Both the position numbers and the translations under genes were made by a program. A stretch of 64,000 nt of DNA from Anaerobacillus alkaliphilus (lineage in GTDB: Bacteria > Bacillota > Bacilli > Bacillales > Anaerobacillaceae). The notes under the pieces are model-generated. The model had not been told where the DNA came from. It worked only from the letters and a program-made list of their open reading frames with translations, and ran no database searches. This document shows, piece after piece, positions 17,102 to 27,507 of the stretch (its first letter is position 1; the number at the start of each line of letters is the position of its first letter). The stretch lies in the NCBI RefSeq assembly GCF_004116265.1, contig NZ_QOUX01000021.1:124001-188000 (forward strand). Reading direction: 5' to 3'.

Positions 17102-18452
17102 TTGTTATCGCCTCGCTATCATCAACTTCTTCAGCAATATGAACTACCTGCCAGTTGCCGTTGTATTGAATGAACCATCTTGGTTCAAGCACAACAAATG
17201 ACTGCCTCATAATCATCGTAAATCCATAATTAATATCTGTTAATAAGGAGCGCTCGAACTCTTCCTTGTTTTCCAGCGCTTCAATAAGCTCTTTACCAGA
17301 AGGCAATCGCGTAGATTTAGAAATATTAATTGGTTCTTCATCCATGATAAACATCGGACGAACATATTGCTCAATTTGGTTTCCATTTCCACGATGTAAC
17401 GTAATTTCAAATAGGTTATTTACCTCAAAAATGTTAGTCGAATAGACCGGAAGCCCACCTATAAATAAACGAAAGGTTACTTCTTCTGATGTGCCAAACG
17501 TTTTTAGGGAGTCAAAGTAAAATGAGCTTGTAAAACCACCATGCCCATTGAGAAAATCAAGTGCACTAAATATAACATGTTTGTTATTGCGCTCTACCAA
17601 ATCACCAAAGGTGGGATTAATATAACGTAGGATGTTACCACCTTGTAAAATGTTCACCATTCTATTCCCATCAGTGAAAGACTCTTCACCGTTTGACTGT
17701 AAATAATGTTTAACAAAGTTTGGATCACTAAATAATACTTGTCTAAAATGGTCCGTTGGTAGTGGCTTAGCTATATATGTCGCACTATTCAAATACATAG
17801 CTTCTATAGGTAAATAGGTTGTTTTGCGATAGCCATTTCCGAAATCAATAATGTCAAAAGGGAAGACTTCATAGAACACATTCGTGGAATTCAATGCAAT
17901 ATCTTCGATAAACCTACTAACTGGAATATTTGTATTTGCTTCGACAATGACTCTCTCATCATTCGAAATGAGCTTCACTCTTACAATCTCTTTGTCTCTT
18001 TCTTTTTCTAAGGCAAAAACCATGCGATCGATCTTACTAATAAATAACTGATCACTATGATTCATTTGATAAATATCTTTAAAGATTTCACTCGGTATAC
18101 TCGTTGGAAAAATAAACTCAATTTTGTAGTCAGAATTAATTCGGTGAAAAGGACTTAAATTAGGCCTTATCATAAACTTTTCTAACGGAGTTCCAAAATA
18201 CTCTTCATAGAAACGTTGTGCAAATACACTATTGTCTATTGAAGCGAAAGACTTACCCTCTTCGTGTAAAATTACCTGTTTCGGTTTAATCACTTCGTGT
18301 AGCTTTTTTTCTAGACCAATTTGTGTATTATCAATATACTCTGTACTTTTTAAAATTGCGTACTCGGGCTGAAATGTCCATATTTGGTATGTCAAAAACA
18401 CACTTAATAATATTAAGAACCATAACGTAGTAGTTTTAATATGTTCAACCAT
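17088..18452 (-). CDS. walH: WalH (YycH), negative regulator of WalK
   Basis: A 454-residue protein with an N-terminal membrane span (LWFLILLSVFLTYQIW) and a large extracellular region made of YycH domains. With WalI it forms a membrane complex that holds back WalK. The gene overlaps walK upstream by eight bases and walI downstream by 14, so the four genes are translated from one message. GGTGG lies before the ATG. Confidence 0.9.
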   Translation of the reverse strand: MVEHIKTTTLWFLILLSVFLTYQIWTFQPEYAILKSTEYIDNTQIGLEKKLHEVIKPKQVILHEEGKSFASIDNSVFAQRFYEEYFGTPLEKFMIRPNLSPFHRINSDYKIEFIFPTSIPSEIFKDIYQMNHSDQLFISKIDRMVFALEKERDKEIVRVKLISNDERVIVEANTNIPVSRFIEDIALNSTNVFYEVFPFDIIDFGNGYRKTTYLPIEAMYLNSATYIAKPLPTDHFRQVLFSDPNFVKHYLQSNGEESFTDGNRMVNILQGGNILRYINPTFGDLVERNNKHVIFSALDFLNGHGGFTSSFYFDSLKTFGTSEEVTFRLFIGGLPVYSTNIFEVNNLFEITLHRGNGNQIEQYVRPMFIMDEEPINISKSTRLPSGKELIEALENKEEFERSLLTDINYGFTMIMRQSFVVLEPRWFIQYNGNWQVVHIAEEVDDSEAITNGLE

Positions 18453-20271
18453 TGAAACCCACCACCTTTTCTACTGAATAAGGCAATGTTAACGTAATCG
18501 TTGTACCTACATTCCACTCACTATCAACCCAAATACTACCACCATGTGCAACAACGATTTGCTTAGCAATTGCTAGTCCGAGACCTGTACCACCTAATTT
18601 TCTAGAACGTGCTTTATCAACACGATAAAAACGTTCAAATATTTGCGGTAAACTTTCTTTTGGGATTCCAACACCTTCATCACTGACACTTATTTTAAAA
18701 TGCTTTTCGCCTTCTCCTAATAAAATCGAAATTCTACCACCTTCAGGAGAATACTTCACAGCATTTGATAAGATGTTATCTAACACCTGGATTAACTTAT
18801 CTCTGTCTACCGTCGCAAAGGTGGTTTGATCAGGGATATCCCTATGAAAAACAATCATGTCCCGATTGGAAACAAGTTCATAACGATCGATAATGCTATT
18901 CACTAGCTTTGTCACATCAATCGTGTCAAAGTTTAAGCGGTAATCTTTACTATCCATTTTTGAAAGTTGTAGCAAATCATTTACGAGACGAATCATTCTT
19001 TCCGTTTCTGTTTGAGCTACATTTAAAAACCTTGGGGCAATTGCAGGATCATGTAAAGCACCATCCTCTAGGGCTTCTAAGTAGCTCTTCATCGAAGTTA
19101 GAGGTGTTCTCAGCTCATGAGATACATTCGCTACAAATTCACGGCGCTCTTGCTCAATTTTCTCTTGTTCAGTCACGTCATGAAGAACGGTAATAAGCCC
19201 ATTAAACTCTCCTTCTTCTTTCTGAATGACAGAGAAACTTGCTTCAAGCAGATACTCTTTATCTTTATTGCCAAAGTCTAGAAGCAACGAATCTGTTTGC
19301 TTAATTAAATCGTTTAAACCAAAGACTTCCGTTAAACGTAGTAGGTCGACAATTGACGTACCAAGTATTTTATCTTGAGATACATTTAAGAGAAGCTCGC
19401 CCTGCCTGTTTACTAAGATAATTTTCCCTTCTTTATCGGTAGCAACTACCCCATCGGTCATATGGGATAAAACAGAGCTTAGTTTACGCTTTTCTTCCTC
19501 TTTCATTGCATTAGCATCTTTTAATTTATTCGTTAATTCATTAAATGTAATCGCTAGTTGGCCAATTTCATCTTTTCCATAAACATGAACCTTCCTAGAA
19601 AAATCTCCTTTTCCTAGTACCTGTGCTTGCTTTCGCATATCAAGAATCGGCCTTGTAATTGTTCTCGCTAAAAGCACGCCTAATGCAGCAGTAATTGCTA
19701 AAGCAATAATCGTACCTGTCATTAAGATTTGATTTATCTGACGCATTTGTTCATATATTTCTTCCATAGATGCCTCTATATAAATGGCACCAATAGTTTC
19801 GTTTTCTGATTTTACAGGTACAGCTAATACACGCATTCGGTGCCCTGTATTTTGATCACGGAGAATATCCTCATCATCTGTACCAAGGAGAGCTCGTTTC
19901 ACTCGAATTTCTGTTGTCCGCTGTCCAATAACATGACGTTTTTGAAAGTTAGACACACTTAAAACGACTTTATTTTTATCTATTACTTGCACTTCTGCGT
20001 TTTCAATTGAGAAAAACTCACGGAGAAGAACATCTATGTCTGATCGTAACGTGGGAGTTGAGTCATCTCTGTTTTTTCTCATTTCCTGTTCAACATTATA
20101 GGCAAGTAAGCTAGCTCTCTCATCGAGCATATCATAAAAATTCTCAACCAGTTGGTCTTCAAGCTGTTTGGTAAAATATACACCAATTACCTGCATAGCT
20201 ATTAAGATCAGTAGAACATAGATGATGACGATTTTTACATGGATCGATTTAAAAAAACCGACTTTTTGCAT
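18445..20271 (-). CDS. walK: Sensor histidine kinase WalK (YycG)
   Basis: Essential cell-wall sensor kinase of 608 residues. Two membrane spans (about 12-30 and 180-200) flank an extracellular Cache-like domain. HAMP (~205-255), PAS (~262-360, SHMTDGVVATDKEGKIILVN), HisKA with NVSHELRTPLTSMKSYLEAL (His at about 385) and HATPase_c (DNILSNAVKYSPEGG, GLGLAIAKQIVVAHGG) follow. It phosphorylates WalR. It lies three bases after walR and overlaps walH. The ATG has AAC-rich spacing and a weak ribosome site inside the walR end, which suggests translational coupling. Confidence 0.95.
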   Translation of the reverse strand: MQKVGFFKSIHVKIVIIYVLLILIAMQVIGVYFTKQLEDQLVENFYDMLDERASLLAYNVEQEMRKNRDDSTPTLRSDIDVLLREFFSIENAEVQVIDKNKVVLSVSNFQKRHVIGQRTTEIRVKRALLGTDDEDILRDQNTGHRMRVLAVPVKSENETIGAIYIEASMEEIYEQMRQINQILMTGTIIALAITAALGVLLARTITRPILDMRKQAQVLGKGDFSRKVHVYGKDEIGQLAITFNELTNKLKDANAMKEEEKRKLSSVLSHMTDGVVATDKEGKIILVNRQGELLLNVSQDKILGTSIVDLLRLTEVFGLNDLIKQTDSLLLDFGNKDKEYLLEASFSVIQKEEGEFNGLITVLHDVTEQEKIEQERREFVANVSHELRTPLTSMKSYLEALEDGALHDPAIAPRFLNVAQTETERMIRLVNDLLQLSKMDSKDYRLNFDTIDVTKLVNSIIDRYELVSNRDMIVFHRDIPDQTTFATVDRDKLIQVLDNILSNAVKYSPEGGRISILLGEGEKHFKISVSDEGVGIPKESLPQIFERFYRVDKARSRKLGGTGLGLAIAKQIVVAHGGSIWVDSEWNVGTTITLTLPYSVEKVVGFNG

Positions 20272-20274
20272 ATG

Positions 20275-20979
20275 TTAGTTCTCCTCATAATTCTTAAGAT
20301 AATAGCCGACTCCTCTTCTTGTGATAATCCAATTCGGATGGCTAGGATTGTCCTCGACTTTCTCTCGTAACCTTCGCACAGTTACATCAACAGTTCGAAC
20401 ATCACCAAAATAATCATAACCCCAAACTGCTTGGAGGAGATGTTCTCTAGTCATAACCTGACCCATATGTTTAGCCAAATAATATATAAGCTCAAACTCA
20501 CGGTGTGTCAGCTCAATTGCCTCACCACGTTTTGTTACTAAATAGGCATCTGGTTGTATCGCAAGTGAACCAATATAAATTTCTTTTTTGTCCGGAGTTA
20601 ACTCTTCAGACTTTTGCTGATGGCGTCTTAAATTCGCTTTGACTCTCGCTAACAATTCTCTAGTGCTAAAAGGTTTTGTCACATAATCATCAGCACCTAG
20701 CTCTAAACCAAGAACTTTATCAATCTCAGAGTCTTTCGCTGTCAGCATAATAATCGGCATATCGAATTTCTTTCTTACTTCACGACAAACTTCCATGCCA
20801 TCTTTTAATGGCAACATAATATCTAATAAAATTAAGTCAGGAACTAACTGAATGACCTTCTTAATAGCCTCTTCTCCATCATGAGCACATTCAACTGTAA
20901 AACCTTCCTTTTCTAGGCTAAACTTTAAAATATCTGCAATTGGCTGTTCATCATCAACAACTAAGATTTTCTTTTCCAT
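20275..20979 (-). CDS. walR: Response regulator WalR (YycF)
   Basis: OmpR-family regulator of 234 residues that controls autolysin and wall-metabolism genes; essential in Bacillus. The receiver has the acidic pocket Asp9/Asp10 and phospho-acceptor Asp53 ([11 protein letters not shown]), switch Thr in MLTAKDS and Lys in VTKPFS. The winged-helix DNA-binding domain ends with [17 protein letters not shown] and RRGVGYYLK. First gene of the wal operon; CAGGAG lies 11 bases before the ATG, and a TATAAT-like hexamer occurs near 21023-21030 on the minus strand. Confidence 0.95.
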   Translation of the reverse strand: MEKKILVVDDEQPIADILKFSLEKEGFTVECAHDGEEAIKKVIQLVPDLILLDIMLPLKDGMEVCREVRKKFDMPIIMLTAKDSEIDKVLGLELGADDYVTKPFSTRELLARVKANLRRHQQKSEELTPDKKEIYIGSLAIQPDAYLVTKRGEAIELTHREFELIYYLAKHMGQVMTREHLLQAVWGYDYFGDVRTVDVTVRRLREKVEDNPSHPNWIITRRGVGYYLKNYEEN

Positions 20980-21081
20980 ACGCTTCTCAACTCCTGGTTC
21001 AATATCAACGAATTTCGATTAATTATACTACAACCATTTTAACATACTATTAATCTTTTTTTCCTGTTTACAAAATTAAAC

Positions 21082-21147
21082 AAAAAAGATCTGGCCGATG
21101 CAAGAAAGGATTGACGTGTTACCAATACTTTTGCAAGGTCCAGACCT
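21082..21147 (-). terminator. Terminator of the M23 peptidase gene
   Basis: AGGTCTGG and a TTGCAA block pair with TTGCA and CCAGATCTT on the minus strand, followed by six T (21082-21087 on the plus strand). It separates the peptidase gene (ending 21155) from walR. Confidence 0.65.
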
Positions 21148-21154
21148 ATCTAAT

Positions 21155-22675
21155 TTACCTATTTAAAAAATCCATTGGATTTTTCAATTTTCCGTTTTGC
21201 AGTACTTCAAAGTGTAGATGGACACCTGTAGAATTTCCCGTAGAACCCATCACACCAACTTTTTGACCTTGAGAAACTGTTTGGCCGACTCTTACATCAA
21301 TTGAGGATAGATGAGCATATAATGTAGTCATCCCATTGTTATGGTTAATCATAACTTTATTGCCATAACCACCATCCCACCCAGCAAACGAGACTGTTCC
21401 ATTGTCTGCAGCGAGAATATTGCGGTTAGTAGGACGAGCTATATCAATTCCTCTATGAAACCTACCCCAGCGCATTCCTTGGTAACTTGATATATACCCA
21501 CCGACAGCAGGCCATGCTAACCTACCTGTACCTCTTGACGTAGCTACTTTCGTTCCTTTTACAACGATTCTAGTTTGAGGTTCTTTTGTAATATTTTCAC
21601 TGACGATTTGCCTTTGGATTGTTCTACCATTTTCCCGGGCAATATTATAGCTGACAACTCGTTCTCCAGCTTGTCCAGCTTGCAGAACCTTTGTGTCACC
21701 ACGCCACATATTCTTGTCTTCTTTTGTCTCTGTTTGGAATGGTATTTCTTCTTTAATCTTTGTTGCTTCTTCAATAATTACCTTCACTACTGGCTCATAT
21801 ATAGTGACATTTAGTTTATCACCAATCTGCAACAATGTGTTTTCTGTGATAGAAGGATTTAAAGCTAATATATCTTGCATTGAAAGACCATGCGCTTGTG
21901 CAATCGCGCCTAATACATCTCCAGGTTCAACTACATAAACATCATCTTCTAGTGTTCCTAGAATAAGTTGTTTCACTGCGTCGTCAACAGACAAGATCAT
22001 TTTTGGATACACAGGAACCTTATCAACTGTAATGTCCTTAGATAGTCTAACATCCTTAATAACCCTCTCACCAACAGCAGGGTCAGCAATAGTCTGATTG
22101 TTTTCTTTAGCATTTAAAACTGCTAGTAATTGTTCTTCTGAAACATACTGTAACTTCAGCTTTGTAAGAACTGCCTCATATTCTTCTTCAGAACTTACAT
22201 ACGCAATTGCCTCGCCATCAACTTTTAGTGCAGTAGCTTCAGCTTTTATTGTTAAGTTTTCCTCAAGAGCTGCAAGAGTAAGACTTGTATTTGTACGTGA
22301 GTTAAAAACAACTTCTGGTATTAGCTTTACATTTTCACCAACGACTAAATTAAGTGCAGAGTATTCATTAGAATACTTATTGATCTTGTTACTTATTAAT
22401 TGATCTACTAAGTTATTATCGTCTACAGCACCTATTCTATTATTATCTACATATACATGATAGATTGTTTCAACATTTAATTTAGCCAAATGTGTGGATT
22501 CAGCACTCACACGATCTGTAGTATGTACACTTGTCGTCAGTAATGCAGCTATGCAAAGGCTTGTCCCTAACTTTTTATACTGTTTTGATGTATGTTTAAA
22601 TAAATTAATGTTCTTTTTCGTTAAGCCAATAAGTTTTTCTTGTAGTTGATTTAACCGGCTCTTGTAATCTTCCAT
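21155..22675 (-). CDS. Cell-wall M23 peptidase with LysM and G5 domains
   Basis: A 506-residue exported protein. A hydrophobic segment at about 37-53 (GTSLCIAALLTTSVHT) after a basic N-terminus acts as signal or anchor. LysM at about 243-295 (VEPGDVLGAIAQAHGLSMQD) binds peptidoglycan; a G5 domain follows at ~295-370 (KEEIPFQTETKEDKNMWRGD). The C-terminal LytM/M23 zinc endopeptidase has HRGIDIA and VHLHFEVLQNG, giving the HxxxD and HxH ligands. It likely cuts peptide cross-bridges in the wall. It stands just upstream of walR in the same direction, a fitting place for a wall hydrolase, but has its own terminator. AGGAGGAG precedes the ATG. Confidence 0.9.
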   Translation of the reverse strand: MEDYKSRLNQLQEKLIGLTKKNINLFKHTSKQYKKLGTSLCIAALLTTSVHTTDRVSAESTHLAKLNVETIYHVYVDNNRIGAVDDNNLVDQLISNKINKYSNEYSALNLVVGENVKLIPEVVFNSRTNTSLTLAALEENLTIKAEATALKVDGEAIAYVSSEEEYEAVLTKLKLQYVSEEQLLAVLNAKENNQTIADPAVGERVIKDVRLSKDITVDKVPVYPKMILSVDDAVKQLILGTLEDDVYVVEPGDVLGAIAQAHGLSMQDILALNPSITENTLLQIGDKLNVTIYEPVVKVIIEEATKIKEEIPFQTETKEDKNMWRGDTKVLQAGQAGERVVSYNIARENGRTIQRQIVSENITKEPQTRIVVKGTKVATSRGTGRLAWPAVGGYISSYQGMRWGRFHRGIDIARPTNRNILAADNGTVSFAGWDGGYGNKVMINHNNGMTTLYAHLSSIDVRVGQTVSQGQKVGVMGSTGNSTGVHLHFEVLQNGKLKNPMDFLNR

Positions 22676-22879
22676 GGTTCTCCTCCTACACTACTATACC
22701 TACAGTTTTCTCTCTATGAATCTAGTAAGCAATTTTTGTAACCTTTTGTATTTTACCATAATATATCATAAAATTGTCTGAAAATATACAACCGTAATAA
22801 AACTGTAGTAATTTTGGTAATTTTATTCCAAAAATAAAAGTCTATCAAATAAATGATAGACTCATAATTACTATAAGAG

Positions 22880-22952
<73 letters not shown>

Positions 22953-22974
22953 ATACTATTTATTTTATTAGAAA

Positions 22975-23050
<76 letters not shown>

Positions 23051-23170
23051 ATACTTTTTAATTACCCGCTAATATTATTGCTACAACCTCTGTCTCTTCC
23101 TCTACTAGTATTGCTTCGAAGCCTTATGCGTCGAGACAACTCGTAGTATAATCAGAGATGTTTTGCTCGT

Positions 23171-23198
23171 TGCTCTACCGACTGAGCTACCGAGCCAT
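23171..23198 (-). pseudogene. tRNA-Phe 5' fragment
   Basis: These 28 bases are identical to 23025-23052, the 5' acceptor strand, D arm and two flanking bases of the intact tRNA-Phe. The remainder of the tRNA is absent: the sequence diverges at once after the D arm. It lies just upstream of tRNA-Asp and looks like the leftover of a recombination or deletion within the cluster. Confidence 0.8.
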
Positions 23199-23202
23199 TT
23201 AA

Positions 23203-23278
23203 TGGCGGACCCGACCGGGATCGAACCGGCGATCTCCTGCGTGACAGGCAGGCATGTTAACCGCTACACCACGGGTCC
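23203..23278 (-). tRNA. tRNA-Asp (anticodon GUC)
   Basis: A 76-nt cloverleaf starts GGACCCGTGGTGTAGCGG, with anticodon loop CTGTCAC (GUC), T arm GCCGGTTCGATCCCGGT, and encoded CCA. Confidence 0.96.
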
Positions 23279-23377
23279 ATATAAAGTTATCAATGAAACT
23301 ACTTGTCCAATAAGTTGGTTGGTTTTTTAGATAAACTAGATGGTATTTGCTCCTGCGGTTACTTGTAGCAAATAAAT

Positions 23378-23454
23378 TGGTTGCGGGAGGAGGATTTGAA
23401 CCTCCGACCTTCGGGTTATGAGCCCGACGAGCTGCCAGACTGCTCCATCCCGCG
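23378..23454 (-). tRNA. Initiator tRNA-fMet (anticodon CAU)
   Basis: A 77-nt cloverleaf starts CGCGGGATGGAGCAGTC. The C1-A72 mismatch and the three G-C pairs of the anticodon stem (CGGG-CTCATAA-CCCG) mark it as the initiator. CCA is encoded. Confidence 0.96.
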
Positions 23455-23521
23455 ATAATATAAGTTGTAACCACAAATATTATTATACCCAAAATTCCTC
23501 ATTTATTCAACAAGAATAAAT

Positions 23522-23596
23522 TGGTGACCCGTACGGGATTCGAACCCGTGTTACCGCCGTGAAAGGGCGGTGTCTTAACCGCTTGACCAACGGGCC
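23522..23596 (-). tRNA. tRNA-Glu (anticodon UUC)
   Basis: A 75-nt cloverleaf starts GGCCCGTTGGTCAAGCGG, with anticodon loop CTTTCAC (UUC), T arm ACGGGTTCGAATCCCGT, and encoded CCA. Confidence 0.96.
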
Positions 23597-23632
23597 ACTT
23601 TTAGGCAAGTTATTTTGCCTTGCAAAAAACTT

Positions 23633-23708
23633 TGGTGAGCCATGAAGGATTCGAACCTTCGACCCTCTGATTAAAAGTCAGATGCTCTACCGACTGAGCT
23701 AATGGCTC
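23633..23708 (-). tRNA. tRNA-Lys (anticodon UUU)
   Basis: A 76-nt cloverleaf starts GAGCCATTAGCTCAGTCGG, with anticodon loop CTTTTAA (UUU), T arm GAAGGTTCGAATCCTTC, and encoded CCA. It is the first gene of the minus-strand tRNA cluster. Confidence 0.96.
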
Positions 23709-24016
23709 TTATTAAGTATTTACGTGTCATCTCGTGACGACAATATTTATAATATCATGTTTTCGAGATGTGTGCAAGTCTTTTTCAAAAAAACTTTTTT
23801 AGGAAAGTAGTTATTGTGTGTCTTTTGAACACTTTTCTTATATTACAGAAGTTCTTCATTAAAATCAATACTATTTTCTTAAAACGAAATATTTTTTGCT
23901 AAAACAATCATTATTGCCATTCTCCCCCCCTAACTTAAATGACTTTTTACTAAATCTAACCTTGTTATTGTCCAAAACTCTTGTTTTATTGTCCAGATTA
24001 CCTATATATTAAAGTT
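23709..24016. other. Gene-free AT-rich stretch upstream of the tRNA cluster
   Basis: No gene. It should hold the promoter of the tRNA cluster on the minus strand, but no clear -35/-10 pair was picked out. Two copies of ATTGTCC occur 21 bases apart at about 23969 and 23990, next to the left end of the IS3 element; two matching copies lie on the other side of the element. Confidence 0.5.
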
Positions 24017-24087
24017 AGTCTAAAAAGTGGACACGTAAAAATGGATATAAAGTATAATACAAATATCATTTAAGAGGACGTGTTCAC

Positions 24088-24381
24088 ATGGGGAAACATT
24101 ATGATCAGGAATATAAAGATTATGTAGCGAAACTAATAGTAGAAGAAGGTAGAAAAATTCGAGAACTGTCATATGAGTTAGAGATTTCCCATTCTACTGT
24201 TGGGAATTGGGTTAGAGACTTTAAACAAAGACGTAATACTAGTAGTTCAAAAGAAGAGTATATTACCCCAAAAGAGTTAGAAAAGTTAAAGAAACAACAC
24301 GAGGCAGAACTCCAAAAATTGAAAGAGGAAAACGAAATATTAAAAAAGGCAATGCACATCTTCACGAAAAACCCCATGTAA
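24088..24381 (+). CDS. IS3-family transposase OrfA
   Basis: A 97-residue DNA-binding protein with an N-terminal helix-turn-helix (YVAKLIVEEGRKIRELSYELEISHSTVGNWV is the HTH_Tnp_1 plan) and a C-terminal leucine-zipper coiled coil (LEKLKKQHEAELQKLKEENE). It recognises the element ends and represses or competes with the fused transposase. A slippery heptamer lies at 24342-24348, ahead of the stop. Confidence 0.9.
   Translation: MGKHYDQEYKDYVAKLIVEEGRKIRELSYELEISHSTVGNWVRDFKQRRNTSSSKEEYITPKELEKLKKQHEAELQKLKEENEILKKAMHIFTKNPM
24342..24348 (+). other. Programmed -1 frameshift site of the IS3 element
   Basis: The heptamer A AAA AAG falls exactly in the orfA reading phase (AAA 24343-24345, AAG 24346-24348). 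Slipping back one base leads into an open phase with no stop up to the orfB end at 25277, giving an OrfAB fusion of about 396 residues. This is the standard way IS3 elements make transposase. Confidence 0.8.
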
Positions 24382-24422
24382 TCTATAACTTCATCTTTGC
24401 TCATAGAGATGAACATACTGTT

Positions 24423-25277
24423 GTGAAGATGTGCAAAGTACTTGGAGTTTCCACAAGTGGATTTTATAAGTGGGTAGATAAGCAGAATAGTAGTGTTCAA
24501 TCTGAGAAGGAGACCTACAAAGAAGAAGTTAAACAAAAGATTAAAAAGTCTTATCATCTAAGCATGGGTACTTACGGAAGCCCTAGAGTTCATGATGATC
24601 TAGTTGAATGGGGATATACTATCTCAGAAAAAACAGTAGCCCGCCTGATGAAAGAAATGGGTCTAAGAGCTATACCTGAAGAAAAGTATGTCGTGACTAC
24701 AGATTCTAATCATGATTTAAACGTCTACCCTGACCTGGTTAAGCGTCAATTTAATGTAGATGAACCCAATCGAGTATGGGTCTCTGATATTACCTACATT
24801 TGGACTCTAGAAGGCTGGGTTTATTTAGCCAGCATTATGGATCTGTTTTCTAGAAAAATAGTCGGCTGGAGAGCTGAAGCACATATGAAGAAAGAACTTA
24901 CAATACAAGCCTTGAATATGGCTCTTGTATCCAGGCAGCCACAACCTACAGATCAATTAATTCATCATTCAGACCGGGGCTCTCAATACTGTTCCAATGG
25001 TTATATTGATCTGTTAAATAAGCATGAAATTCAAATTAGTATGAGTCGAAAAGGAGATCCTTATGACAATGCATGCATTGAATCCTTTCATGCAAGTTTG
25101 AAAAAAGATTTAGTTCATCGAAGACGATTTAAGACACGTAGTGAAGCAGTAAAGGCAATCAATCATTATATTGGTGGTTTTTATAATGAGAGAAGGAAAC
25201 ACTCAACTTTAGGGTATTGTTCTCCTAACCAATTTGAGAGAAAACATAGTCAAGTTGAGTGTAACTCTGTCTCATAA
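24423..25277 (+). CDS. IS3-family transposase OrfB (rve integrase core)
   Basis: Catalytic part of the transposase, at least 284 residues, normally made as an OrfAB fusion by frameshifting. The upstream phase from 24348 is open and reads IYNFIFAHRDEHTVVKMCKVL, a known OrfB start region, so the GTG at 24423 is probably not a real start. The DDE core shows VSDITYIWTLEGWVYLA (D), HSDRGSQYCS (D) and CIESFHASLKKDLVH (E), then HYIGGFYNERRKHSTLGY. Confidence 0.9.
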   Translation: MKMCKVLGVSTSGFYKWVDKQNSSVQSEKETYKEEVKQKIKKSYHLSMGTYGSPRVHDDLVEWGYTISEKTVARLMKEMGLRAIPEEKYVVTTDSNHDLNVYPDLVKRQFNVDEPNRVWVSDITYIWTLEGWVYLASIMDLFSRKIVGWRAEAHMKKELTIQALNMALVSRQPQPTDQLIHHSDRGSQYCSNGYIDLLNKHEIQISMSRKGDPYDNACIESFHASLKKDLVHRRRFKTRSEAVKAINHYIGGFYNERRKHSTLGYCSPNQFERKHSQVECNSVS

Positions 25278-25288
25278 ATGGTCCATTT

Positions 25289-25336
25289 GGTGTTAAAAGT
25301 GATTAGTCATGTTTTTGAGTAATCATTTTTAACACC
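25289..25336 (+). terminator. Hairpin at the right end of the IS3 element
   Basis: GGTGTTAAAAGTGATTA (25289-25305) pairs with TAATCATTTTTAACACC (25320-25336) with one G-U pair. It follows the orfB stop within the element and probably ends its transcript, although no T tract follows. Confidence 0.6.
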
Positions 25337-25486
25337 CCACCAAACGAAGTGCGGTAGGTTACCGCCTAAAAAAGTTCCAATTATTTATGTCCACTTTCTT
25401 GACAGAACTCCAATATTGTCTAATTTTTATTGCTTATTGTCCAAAAACAAAAATTTATTAGCCAAATTTAATACCAGACTCAAAAA

Positions 25487-25514
25487 TAAGAAAAGCACAC
25501 CAAGTAAGGTGTGC
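25487..25514 (-). terminator. Terminator of purA
   Basis: GCACACC (25495-25501) pairs with GGTGTGC (25508-25514); on the minus strand TTTTCTTATTTTT follows. It lies 15 bases after the purA stop. Confidence 0.75.
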
Positions 25515-25529
25515 CTCTGTCGTGCTATA

Positions 25530-26837
<1,308 letters not shown>

Positions 26838-26892
26838 TCAATGCTATATATACTTTTTACTATTTTCTCTTTATTCATTCAAAACCATAGCT

Positions 26893-26921
26893 AGTGTAAC
26901 AATTTACTTTAGTGAAGTCAA
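26893..26921 (-). promoter_or_regulatory. Probable sigma-A promoter of purA
   Basis: On the minus strand TTGACT (-35) and TACACT (-10) are 17 bases apart, ~75 bases ahead of the purA start. The -35 matches the consensus at five of six positions, the -10 at four of six. Confidence 0.5.
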
Positions 26922-26964
26922 TAAATTCCGAACATTTTTCATATATAAATATTTTTTTGTTCGT

Positions 26965-27005
26965 AAAAACAAACAAAGATGGTAACCCACACTTGAGTTA
27001 CCATC
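26965..27005 (-). terminator. Terminator of the que operon
   Basis: GATGGTAAC (26978-26986) pairs perfectly with GTTACCATC (26997-27005), followed on the minus strand by TTTGTTTGTTTTT. It begins seven bases after the queF stop. Confidence 0.85.
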
Positions 27006-27011
27006 TTACCA

Positions 27012-27503
27012 TTATCGGTTATCAACTTTTTCAGGATACATATCATGATTGAACAAACGCTGCTTGGCCATTTCCTCAAACATTGTTCCTTTTTTCCCGT
27101 AGTTTGCATATGGGTCAATGGAAATACCACCACGTGGTGTAAATTTGCCCCATACTTCTATATATTTGGGATCCATTAATTCAATTAGATCCTTCATAAT
27201 AATATTAATACAATCCTCATGGAAATCTCCCTGATTACGGAAGCTGAAAAGATAAAGCTTTAATGATTTACTTTCCACCATTTTTTCACTTGGAACATAC
27301 GAAATATAGATAGTTGCAAAATCTGGTTGCCCTGTTTTCGGACAAAGACTTGTAAACTCTGGACAATTGAACTTAACCCAATAATCATTATCCTGATGTT
27401 TATTTTCAAATGTTTCTAAAATTGATTTATCGTACTGAAACTTATATTCAACGTTTTGATTACCTAATAAAGATACGCCTTCTAATTCATGATCTTTTCT
27501 CAT
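27012..27503 (-). CDS. queF: NADPH-dependent preQ0 reductase
   Basis: Reduces the nitrile of 7-cyano-7-deazaguanine (preQ0) to the amine preQ1, the last free-base step of queuosine synthesis. It is the short, single-domain type (163 residues). The thioimide-forming Cys is in [17 protein letters not shown], and the catalytic Asp in QGDFHEDC; the NADPH loop [15 protein letters not shown] is present. AGGAGTG precedes the ATG, giving [14 protein letters not shown]. Last gene of queCDEF, four bases after queE. Confidence 0.95.
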   Translation of the reverse strand: MRKDHELEGVSLLGNQNVEYKFQYDKSILETFENKHQDNDYWVKFNCPEFTSLCPKTGQPDFATIYISYVPSEKMVESKSLKLYLFSFRNQGDFHEDCINIIMKDLIELMDPKYIEVWGKFTPRGGISIDPYANYGKKGTMFEEMAKQRLFNHDMYPEKVDNR

Positions 27504-27507
27504 ATTA

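Larger units (their letters stand above)
24017..25405 (+). mobile_element. IS3-family insertion sequence (IS150/IS3-like)
   Basis: About 1389 bp with two overlapping reading phases, orfA and orfB. Terminal inverted repeats AGTCTAAAAAGTGGACA (left) and TGTCAAGAAAGTGGACA (right, read inward) match at 14 of 17 positions. No clear target-site duplication is seen (left flank ends AAAGTT, right flank begins GAACTCC), which may reflect later change or a deletion. A strong hairpin (25289-25336) precedes the right end. All reading frames are intact, so the copy may be functional. Confidence 0.85.

Noticed and set aside
18909-19193. 94-codon plus-strand open frame inside walK
   Set aside because: Antisense shadow of the conserved HisKA region.
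23199-23492. 97-codon minus-strand open frame
   Set aside because: Runs through tRNA-Asp and tRNA-fMet, so it is not a protein gene.
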